DNA of 64,000 bases, taken from the NCBI GenBank assembly GCA_021029095.1, contig JAJOHG010000031.1, forward strand, positions 186,001 to 250,000. Direction: 5' to 3'. Of this stretch, positions 37,845-46,984 are shown one piece after another; the stretch's first letter is position 1, and the number at the start of each line of letters is the position of its first letter. The notes beneath the pieces were generated by a model. It was not told the DNA's origin. It worked only from the letters and a program-made list of their open reading frames with translations, and did no database searches. The position numbers were made by a program, and so were the translations under genes. This stretch comes from Phellopilus nigrolimitatus. Lineage: Eukaryota > Basidiomycota > Agaricomycetes > Hymenochaetales > Hymenochaetaceae.

Positions 37845-38240
37845 GACTACGCGGACGCACGGCCAGCTGTACGAGAACACGCATGTATTCGCATGCTGCG
37901 ACGACGCCCGACGTCTTCCAGATCGCGCGCAGGAAGTCGTTGGACTTGCGCGCCCGCTCGTGCGCGCCGTGCAACACGCCGCGCGCGCGATACACCGAAG
38001 AGGTTGATATACTCGAGGATGTCGCGTGCAGGACCCGCGGCCGCGGCGCCATAGCTGCAGGTAGATGTACGAGCCTTGCGCGTGCACAGCGTCAGCGTCG
38101 TTGACCGCTCGCGCATGTAGGCGGCGACCTGGGCGGTGCGTTGTCGGCTACGGGCAGCGCGGCGGGCACGCTCGCGCACTGCGCATAGTCGGCGGGCGCG
38201 GACGAGCTGGAAGAGTTTTGAGGGAGAGCGGGGCATCAGG
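37845..38240 (-). pseudogene. Eroded OYE fragment, unit 4
   Basis: Same pieces as in unit 3: complements of SNDFLRAIWKT, EYINLFG, HAQGSYIYLQLW and an exon 1 fragment ending in KLFQLVRA. Confidence 0.75.
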
Positions 38241-38769
38241 GCGCGGACGAGCGGGGCACGCAGGAACCAGCAATTTGGAAACGGATGTGATTTGAATAGG
38301 GGCGGGACCGGGCTGTCACTTGTCAGACGTCTGCATCTTTACGTGTCGGAGACCCGCACCGAGTCAGCCTCTCGGCCGCGGCGAGACGCTCGAGGTTGCT
38401 GTGTAGTAGTATAGCAGAGAATAATTAAAATGCATTGATGGTGCTGTTTGAATGGCGCCAGATTGTGTGCGTCAACCGCATTAGAGCGGTGGCGGTGTGT
38501 CTAAGAAGCGCGCGCTAGGCGTCACTACTGGAGCTCAACCTACTCTGCTCACCGTCCACGACGACGACGAACGACCACTGACGACGGACTCTCGACTAGA
38601 CTCCTCTTTTCTTATTCTTCATATTCCAGATGTTCTCCTCGGATTAATCTGCCTCTTGCTTTTCTTCTTTCGCTTTCGGTCTCGCCGTACCACCCACCTT
38701 CCAGTCTCCTTGTGCTCTCTGAGTCGCCGCCGCACACAACACCCGTCGCCACCGCCGTCTGCCGGAAAT

Positions 38770-41700
38770 ATGCCCCTAGACGCCAGCACGCTTGTGAAGG
38801 CGGACCAGATCGCGCACCGCTTCTTTGCCAAGTTCGCGCTCGTCGTCGACAACGCGCGCAACGTCGCCGTCCAACCGCGCGAGGACGCAAAGACCGACAA
38901 GTGGGTGAGTGCCACGCCGAATTATGTCCGGGCCATGTCGTAATGGCGGACTTCTACTGTCTGCGCGCTGGGGGCGTTTCTGTATGTGCGGAGAACGGGC
39001 TCGGGATGGACAGCTCCGGGATGTGCAGGTAGCGCCGCCACGGCATGCCATCACCATTGCTTCGTCTCCTCGGGACAATGATCAGCAAAGACGTCTGTGA
39101 TTTACACCGTAATGCTGGATACGGCGAGTTCGCATTATTGCGAGCTCGACGACGTCCTCCCGCCGTCTTGTTCTCCATGGCCGCGCGAAGAGTCTCTTCT
39201 CTATCTTATCATCTCTATCTACCGAATAGATTACTGACTACTGTCGTTCTATCAGTTCAACCTCGAGACGCCGGACACCGATTCATACAAGGAGCAGCTT
39301 CGACTGTACAGGTCGATTTCGCAGCTCGGCGCCTCGCCTCCACCCCTCGAGCTGCAGATATTAATGAGCGTGCCCGAGCTGACAGACAAACAGGTTCTCG
39401 TCCACCACCCGCCCAGCTCGTCACGCGCACGCGTCGACCCCACTCCGACGCACATCCTCCTCGAGAGTTGGACGCTCGCCTTCATCTCCTCGGGATCCGC
39501 GTCCTCGCAGTCGAGCGCCTCCAGCAGCAGCAGCGGAGGCGGAGCCGGCGAAGTGACACTCGCGACGGTGTACAAGCACGCCATGTCTGTGTTCCGCAGC
39601 CTGTACACGCTCCTGCGCGTGCTCCCCGCCTGGCGGATCTGTAAGCGTCTGCGCAGGCGCCCGGGCGCGGGCAGCCGCAATGGGCACCTGGGTGTCGTGC
39701 TGCGCGTCCGCGCGAGGGGTGACTCCGGTTCCGAGAACACGCGCATTTTGGGGTTCGGTACGCCTGATGCACGCTTCCGTTCGTTATATGACTGGTGGTG
39801 CTAACGTACGGGTGTGCCGGCCTATAGATACCCCGCTGTCGCCCAGCTCGCCCGCGCTCCCCACTGCGACGCACGCCTTCGAACCCGTCACGCACCCGAT
39901 GGGCGTCTTCGCACTCGCCGTCACGTACCTCGCCGCACCGCACTTCGAGCTCGATACCGTCGAGGCGCTGCTCTCCTCGCGCTTCCTCTCGCTCGACGCC
40001 GGCCCGGATTTCACGCCGACGCTCGCGCGCAACGCCCAGCGCGAAAGCGTGTCCGGCTCCCCCGGCAGCCTGCCCGTGCGCACGAGCCTGCCGCGCTCTC
40101 CCCCGCAGAGCGTGCCCGGGAACCGCGGCCATGGCCATGGTGCCACCGGCCTCGACCCCGGCGCGGGGCTCGGCTTGAACCTCGGCGCTGGCACCCCCGC
40201 CGTTACGAGCGTTGCGGACAGGTTCGTCCTCCCCGTGGGCGGCAGCCACACCTCCAGCGGAAGCCGGGCGTCGCTCCCGAGCACGAGCCCCCGCGCACGC
40301 ACCACGGCCCTCCCCGGGCCCATGCAGGTGCAGCGCTCGACGTCCGCGCAGCAGCCTCCGGCGGCAGGGTCGGGCTCTGCGGGCTCGATCGGCTCGTCGT
40401 CGCGCCTCTCGCGCGAGGAAGGCCGCGAGGGCGTCTCGTCGATCGCGTCGCGCGTCAGGCGGGAAAGCCTGGGGATGGGACGCGGATCGGTGGGTTTTTT
40501 ATATTCATTGTACCTACCCGTTCACTCGTGCTTATCGCGCATTGCAGGACCTCCCCTCTGCGCCGGGCCCGCTTCTCATCCGCCGACAATCCGCGACCGT
40601 GCAGCCCTTCAAGTCCTCCACGCTCTCCTCCGGCTCGCCCTCGCTGTACAGCAACTCGCCCTCTCTGCGGCACGCCTCGCCGCTCGCGGGAGCCACACTC
40701 CCGTCGATCCCGGGGCGCCCGGGCGGCGGGCCGCCGTCCCCGACGAACACGCGCGCACCTCCGTTCCGTGGGGACGCCGGTCCCAGCTCGCCCGTGACGG
40801 GCGGCGGCGGCATCGCGGCGCTCCGTGCGGGGTCGTCGCCTGTGCTGCCGCTGCGCCCGTCCCCGTCGACGCCGTTTGCGCCCTCGAGCCTCGGCGAGCG
40901 GCGCTTCCCTGCGTCGCCCTCGGACGCCGCCGCGCCACCGGGCGCGGAACCATTGGCGGCGCCCCCGCGCCGGAAGCGCTACTCGAGCAGTTTCGGGTAT
41001 CGGTACGCGGCTGTTGGGAGCGACGGCAGCGCTGGGAGCGGAGATAAGGGGAAGGAAGTTGAGCGCACTGGGGTGAGTGATAGTCTCTTTTTTCGCTGGC
41101 TGCGTACGTTGTGCCACGGTCACAATCCTTACTTTCGACTTCGACTTGAAGCCTTTGATCTCCTTAATAATTAAGAATCCGCGCGTAAGGCTACATACTG
41201 ACTGTGGCATTTGCAGCAAAGCGCTTCCTATCTCAGCAACAACACGGACGACGACGACATCTCTGCATTCGTGCAAGACATCGATGCTCGGAAGCCGATC
41301 GGCGGCGGATTCAATGCGCGGCACGACCGCGAGCGGACAATTAGCGAGGCAGGTCTCGGAGCGCGGAGGGCAATTACAGAGCAAACAGGTGTGCAGGCCC
41401 GGGAAGAGCGGCGTGCAGATGCAGACAATCCTGGCCTCTCAAGGCATAGTAGGACTATCTCAGAAGGTCCGCGATCGTCATCCTTAGCGCGGGAAGCTCG
41501 GGAGGCGGCTACCACCGTTGCGACGTCTAGAGCAGGATCGGGCTCAGGCCAAGCGAACGCGATGGCTTTGGATCAGGCGGGAATCGACAAGCGGCTAAAG
41601 GAGCTCAACGCCGCGTTCCGCGCAAGTATCGGCGTAGTGGAGCGGCGGCCGAGTTCCGGCGAGGGGGTTACGAGTGGCGAACGCCCGCGAGACGCGTCCG

Positions 41701-42068
41701 CGCCGCCTCCTGCACTCACGCGGTCGCCCTTCTCTGCATCGGGACGTGGCCCAGCACCAGCGCACATGCACACGCCGTCTCTCAGCGCAGGCGCGGGCGA
41801 GCAGCGCGCGTCGGCGTCCGCGCGGAATCCGCGCCGCGTCGTAACGACCCCCGGCGGGGGCGCAGAGAGCGTCAGCGTCTGGGACAACCGCGGTGCGCGC
41901 CGCGCGCGCGCGGACTCGGTGGGCTCGGCGGCGTCCGGCGCGAGCGAGATTGACCGCCCGCGGAGATTCTATGGCCAGGGTCACGGTGCGCGTGGCTCGG
42001 CGGGGTCTGTCGGCGGCGGGAGCGTCGGCTCGGAGGAGGTGGTGGGCAGGCTAGAGATGGAGCGGTGA
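38770..42068 (+). CDS. atg13: Autophagy protein Atg13, full length
   Basis: Regulatory subunit of the Atg1 kinase complex that starts autophagosome formation; nutrient-controlled phosphorylation of Atg13 is known in the family. Exons 38770-38904, 39256-39757, 39828-40489, 40548-41072 and 41217-42068 join in frame to 891 residues. The N-terminal HORMA region spans roughly residues 1-300 (DQIAHRFFAKFALVVDNAR, THILLESWTLAF, HPMGVFALAVTYL). A long Ser/Pro/Gly-rich disordered region follows. Exon 5 opens with SASYLSNNTDDDDISAFVQD followed by IDARKP, the conserved C-terminal segment expected to bind the Atg1 complex. Intron 1 is unusually long (351 bp) and carries sequence also found, inverted, in the upstream repeats. 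A Ser/Gly homopolymer near SASSSSSGGG differs by one codon from the truncated copies. This is the likely parent of the array. Confidence 0.93.
38905..39255 (+). other. atg13 intron 1 with embedded repeat sequence
   Basis: GTGAGT...ATCAG intron of 351 bp, against 50-150 bp for the other introns here. From about 39033 to 39235 it matches the inverted body of the 351-bp repeats. The same intron in copies 1-4 is 349-351 bp. Confidence 0.85.
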
Positions 42069-43452
42069 TCGCGGTGGCGATGGCGACGTGTTTTGGGCGA
42101 GATGAAAGGGAGCAGGGGCGGGCGATGCGAAGTGAGTGTAAGCGGCCAGCCAGCATCTTTATGTCTCGAGCCGCGGTGCTTCTCATTCTCATTTGCGCGG
42201 TTTCCTGACATGTGGTCCGATTCAGGAATCCGGACATCGTGCATATCTATATTATTGCAGACTCGTTTGCGGGACTACGGCAGTCTCGCATGCATATGCT
42301 GATACCCGAGTCAAGTGACTATTGGGAATACGACGTAGTGCTAGAAGTCCAGATAGTCTAGGGTCTACCGCCATTTACCTGCCGCCTCACATACGTCAAT
42401 GCTTATTGCGCACATCGTAGCGAGTTTTCTTTCCTTCTTTTTCTCATCTGCGTCTTCCTTATTTCGAGCCTCCGCTCTGGACTTTGCTTACATGCACACT
42501 CCCATACTGCCCGACGACGCCCATGTATGAACGCCATGCATCTCCATCTCCTCATCTTCCCGCCTTGCTTTCTCGCCATCCTTTCTGTTCATCTCGGTTC
42601 CCTTCTCTCTTCACCCTTGCGTACAGTATCGGTATTTCCTTTCCCCTCGTCCTCGCGATCAATACATCTTATACGCCCCATCTCTGTATGTTGCATTATT
42701 CTCCATACTCTTTATCTACTTTCCTTCTTCTCATCCTCATCTCCCTAACCGCATCTCCACCCAACCCCGTCCCCTCAACTCTGTCCCTCGTCTTCCCGCC
42801 CGCCACACCTCTTTATATCGTCACCCCTTCTCGACTGCTCTATACCTCCCCCTGCACTCTGATTATGCCTCAGGCCCTGTTCCTATAACGCTGATGCACT
42901 CTGCATGTCACTGTAGCTTTTATGCATACATATGGTCCCGAACTGTGCAAGCTTAGCCTTTCATGTCGGCAGACGGCCTGCAGCTCCTACTTCATCAAAA
43001 AGCGATGAGAAACTAGGATACGGCCAGGACTCCTCACTCAGGTATCCTCGCCACGTTCTTTCAGCTGTAGCCGCTGTCTTTCGTCCAACCGCAATTTGAA
43101 AAGTGTTGTGAACGCGAGGAAAGACAAAGAGACAAAGGCATGTGCTATTTTACAAGATGATATCGACGAGCAAGACAAGATATGAGGGGTCGTTCTTATA
43201 CATACAACAGCCTAGATATACACACGTCCTCCGCTCTGCCCAAGCTACTCAGGCCACCCTGGCAGTAAGCCAACCCAGAATAAAATCAAAGTAAGATCAG
43301 CAGTCTATATACAGCCAGCGCGCGGCGGCAATCTGTTCGAGTAAATCCCCCCCTCGAGAGCAGCATAAAAGGAGAGCGATGGCAAAGGTAGATAAAAGCT
43401 AGATAGAGCGTGGGAAAATGCGGAGAGATATCTGTTTGCGCGCAGGGGGGAG
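42069..43452. other. Intergenic between convergent atg13 and carboxypeptidase genes
   Basis: No gene. The stretch 42420-42880 is strongly pyrimidine-rich on the plus strand and produces long but meaningless open frames. The two flanking genes are convergent, so this region should hold both 3' UTRs. Confidence 0.6.
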
Positions 43453-45184
43453 CTAGTACTTCTGCTTTTTGGATACGAAGCTCGCGAGGTACTCGACCAT
43501 CGTCGCGGTCTCCTCGCCGACGGGACGGATCCACTCGCGTGGGAGCGCGTAGCCGTACTGATCAAGAAAAAATGCAGCGCGTGAGCAACCAAAAGCAAAA
43601 GGAGTCGTTCGATAAAACGGACGCACCGTGCCCGTGTCCCGCAGGTGCGCGGCGTAGGCGAATTTGATGCCCGCCGTGCCGTACATCCAGTCGAGGATGT
43701 TCCCCGGCGCGGGGTACAGCGTCGAGCACAGGCTTCCGGTCTGGACAGCAGGGGACGACGCCAAATGAAACAAAAGGCGGAGATCAGAATATTTCATGGA
43801 TAAGAAGACGAGGTGGTGTCCGACGTACGGTGTAGATAGTGCCGTGCTTCTTCCTGACGGCATGCGCCGCGCCGAGGGCAGCCTCGAACAGGTCCTCTGC
43901 GTCCGGCGGGAGCGTGTTGCACGCAAACGAGTACGGCCAGCTCACTTATAGGACAGCAGAGATAAACATAAACCCCGTCAGCAGCGCACCCGGATCGGCG
44001 TATCTTAGGAAAAGTGATGCACGCACGCATCTGGCCGTAGTTCCGCAGGTCCAGGAACGCCGCGAGCGCGGGGGTCTGTGTGACGTAGTTCGCGATGTTG
44101 TTCACCTCGGGCGCTTCGAACGGACGGTGGCCCGGGTACCAGTGCGAGCAGGGGTCCGCCGGTGCCGGAGCGGGCGCCGTGGGCGTCTTGGGCTTCTTAC
44201 CCTTTTTCTTCTTTTTCTTGAGCGCGTCGGGGTCGACGAGCTGTTCTGGGGCGTCAGAGGGTGACCAGTGGAAGCCCTGTATGGGATATGTCAGGACATG
44301 GCTGCAGTACCTTTTCGGCGGAGCCTTACCCAGTTTCTGGACGGACGTAGCAGTAGTTAGCGGCCCGCCGATATCTCAGCTATCGTAACCCGTACCTATT
44401 CATATCAAGCCCTTGGCACGGCTCGTCTGGGCCTACCGGCATCCTATTTTTGTACCACAGCCGGTCGTTTTCCCAAGTGAAAACGTAACCGTCGGGGTTG
44501 GGCGAGGGGACAATGTGGAAGTCGAAGTCGTCGAGGAGGCGCGCCATCGAGTTGTGCTCGGAGGCGTTCGACACCAGGGCGTGGGCCATGTACAACGCTG
44601 CCGCCGATGCGACCCACTGGGTACCCGCCGCGCGATCAGCAGGGCAAATTCGTAAAATATATGCGAGACGAAATTGCGCACCTCGCGAGCGTGCTGTGCG
44701 CCGGTAATCACGAAGCCCTTTTTTGGCCCGTCCTCCGCGTTGGGCAGCGCGCCGCTCGTGATGCGCATGGCGAACATCTCGCGGCCCTGCGCAGAGTGCC
44801 CCAGCTCAAAGAGCGTCACGCGGTCGGGGTAGAGCGCCGCGAGGTGCTCCATGAACTCGTCGATCTCGTACAGCGGGTGATAGGCGTCGTGGAAGGTCGT
44901 GTTTGTGAAGGAGGAGAGGTTCCATGGGTCGCTGCCGGCTCCCCTGTGCGGCGGCAATGGGTGCACCTAGATATGATTCATTTAGTTGAGTATCGCAGCA
45001 TTCGACATGTACGCACGGCGCCCCGTATCTCCGCCACGCCGTCATAATCTTCGAGATAGTCGGCACTTTGAGCCCATGGCTCGTCTTGCGACAACACTGC
45101 TTGTGTAGAGTCTTGCAGGCGGGCACCGCACGCGAAAGATAGCGCGGAGAGCGCCGTCAGCGCCGCTGTCGCGGAGAGATGCAT
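43453..45184 (-). CDS. M14 carboxypeptidase-like protein (probable pseudoenzyme, Ecm14-type)
   Basis: Secreted zinc-carboxypeptidase fold protein. Eight exons (45017-45184, 44682-44966, 44396-44616, 44330-44336, 44027-44276, 43829-43944, 43627-43740, 43453-43557) join in frame to 421 residues. It has an N-terminal signal peptide (about residues 1-20, LSATAALTALSALSFACG). The first two zinc ligands are in GAQHAREW, and DMNRNWGFHW and HLRDTGTYGYALP are family blocks. Two expected residues differ: the third zinc ligand block reads LDLRNYGQ where the family has LHSY, and the catalytic Glu before LRDTG is His (YAAHLRDTG). Loss of that Glu is the hallmark of Ecm14-type pseudo-carboxypeptidases. A Lys-rich stretch followed by a Pro/Ala stretch sits after ALKKKKKKGKKPK. 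The frame is intact, so a structural or binding role is plausible. Confidence 0.88.
44330..44336 (-). other. 7-nt micro-exon of the carboxypeptidase-like gene
   Basis: AAACTGG, flanked by CCAG acceptor and GTAAGG donor (introns 44337-44395 and 44277-44329). It is needed to complete the conserved MNRNWGF motif in frame. Confidence 0.8.
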
Positions 45185-45560
45185 TTATGCCGCAGACGAC
45201 GTGTATGACGACGAGGAGGACGAGAAAAGTGAGCTCACGCGACTGCTGCACGCGTCCCGTTTTATGAGCGAGTGATTCAATTACAGCAGGAGCGGGACCC
45301 GGAACACCCATGCGGTCTGAACACTAATCTGGAAGTCCGCAATTTTTTTTCTTTGCGCCCGCAACCTCCGAGTCTAACACATCCCCATGGGACTCTCTCT
45401 AGGAAGCCAATGACTACTTGACTGGATTTCTGGGGTCTCCGTCAATTCAGATGTAGCTTCGGCTTCGCAGGAACTCGTACCGCAGTTATCAGCGTCATCA
45501 ATTGACCCGAAGTCGCTCGAAATCCTTAAAGCAGGCCGTTCATGTGATGCAACGGACGTG
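45185..45560. other. Upstream region of the carboxypeptidase-like gene
   Basis: No gene is seen. This presumably contains the promoter; no specific site can be defended. Confidence 0.4.
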
Positions 45561-45800
45561 AAATGAAGCCATATGAAATGCGTTCACTATGACGGCTATC
45601 CTCGACGAAGCCTCGTGCCATACTGTCTATGTAGACCAACAAAGGCAAGATATCTTATTTCTTGTTGCGAGGCGGACTGCTTTCTTTTCCCAGAGAACTC
45701 GCGAAGTACTTGTGTTTATATCCAGTGCGATTGCTGGCACGCCCACGATAGGGGGAGATGCTTCTTGTGTACAGGAAGGGTCTGAAACCAAAGTGAACCA
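45561..45800 (+). pseudogene. Remnant of unknown gene P, right copy
   Basis: The plus-strand stretch with RTREVLVFISSAIAGTP is the inverted counterpart of 2430-2580. Its nucleotide anchors include GAGAACTCGCGAAGTACTTG. It is short, interrupted and of unknown family. Confidence 0.55.
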
Positions 45801-45944
45801 GGCCCGGCTTCTTGTCATTCCTCGAAGATCAATGGGTCGCTGCTGCAATGGACGTGGGCTGAAAGATTGTGCCAATCCAGAAAACGTACTAAGGGCTTGA
45901 GTAGAGCATATTGATCAGAGGGAGCAGAGCGGCTCCGAAGCCGT

Positions 45945-46021
45945 ATACGGTTACGGACCGTATCGTATGGACAACAGCAAGAGAAATGTATGGCACCGTA
46001 TCGCACGGTCCGTACCCGTAT
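45945..46021. repeat. Imperfect inverted repeat (hairpin)
   Basis: The left arm ATACGGTTACGGACCGT... (45945-45970) pairs with the complement of ...ACGGTCCGTACCCGTAT (45993-46021). The roughly 22-bp loop contains GAGAAATGTAT. No function is assigned. Confidence 0.75.
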
Positions 46022-46122
46022 CCCACCTGTATTATACTGTTGAACACATTTGAGCAGATAAATATACACTCTACTAGAGTAGTACCGGATTGAGTAAATG
46101 TACAAAAATAGTAAGAATACAC

Positions 46123-46263
46123 TATTTTATAGCAATCTATAGGTCCTGATTCGATCATTATCCAGCAGATTCTGAATTACCATTGCTTCTACTTCGGACC
46201 CAGACTTTCTGGTTCTCGCGGCCGACATGCGTGCTTCTTCTTGTCTGAGGACGCTACCAAGGT
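46123..46263. repeat. Dispersed repeat R, right copy
   Basis: Reverse-complement partner of 109-237. It lies 125 bp outside the left end of the TIR element, so it is not part of that element. Confidence 0.7.
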
Positions 46264-46388
46264 CTGCGACATCTGTGACACGCTGGTACGATGCTGCTAC
46301 TCCCAAGTATCTTGTTTCGATTCTCCTCTGAAATACTCCTAGCAGATCGAGAATTTATATTCTGTGCTGTCCTGGAGAGAAAGATGTT

Positions 46389-46580
46389 TGACGGTCGTTA
46401 CTGGACAAAATAGTGGACTTAGACTTAAGATAGTGATGATCATCGATGATCATCGATGATCACTAGTGATCACTGGTGATCACTGGTGAAAACCAAGTCT
46501 AAGAGCTATTCATCGATGATCACTAGTGATCACTAGTGATCGTCGATGAATGGGCACTTGGTTTTCATCGTTCACTAGTG
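46389..46580 (+). repeat. Left terminal inverted repeat of the 5-kb element
   Basis: Terminal 22 bp followed by alternating ATCATCGATGAT and ATCACTAGTGAT palindromes and the spacer GTGAAAACCAAGTCTAAGAG. More palindromes (TTCATTGTTCATCAGTG, CACCGATGAGTGGTGAA) continue to about 46790. Confidence 0.85.
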
Positions 46581-46984
46581 ATCACTAGTGATCATTAATG
46601 AATGGGAACTTGGGTTCATTGTTCATCAGTGATCATCAATGAATGTCGTGCTTCGACTTGAGTGTTCACCAGTCATCGATGAACCGTGAAATTCTATCTA
46701 TTCAAGTCTAATAAAAAGCCTCATAAATGAGCAATGATCGGTGAATTGACTTGACTGGTGTTCACCATTCACCGATGAGTGGTGAATGCCTCAAATCCGA
46801 GATCATCCGACAAAAAGACTATAATTTAATAATTAGTAGTAACACAGCCGCAAACTGTGATCGACGTTCTGCTTCGTCCTGCTACGCGATATCGGGCGGA
46901 CACTCGCCCTCGTTCCCACGCTCTCGTCCAACCCAGCTCCTGAGGTTTCGAAACAATCTCCCCGTCTCGTCTGCACAGTCCATC

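Larger units (their letters stand above)
29687..38328 (+). repeat. Tandem array unit 4 (8642 bp)
   Basis: The most diverged of the four intervening units and the one closest to the full-length gene at several sites: two extra codons in atg13 exon 1, and Leu retained in the eS1 fragment. Confidence 0.95.

Noticed and set aside
42484..42888. 134-codon hydrophobic frame downstream of atg13
   Set aside because: Produced by a pyrimidine-rich tract. There is no start context, splice structure or family resemblance; it is better explained as UTR or spacer.
46440..46680. CRISPR-like regular repeats
   Set aside because: The repeats are short self-palindromes without unique spacers, occur at both ends of an element, and the genome is eukaryotic.
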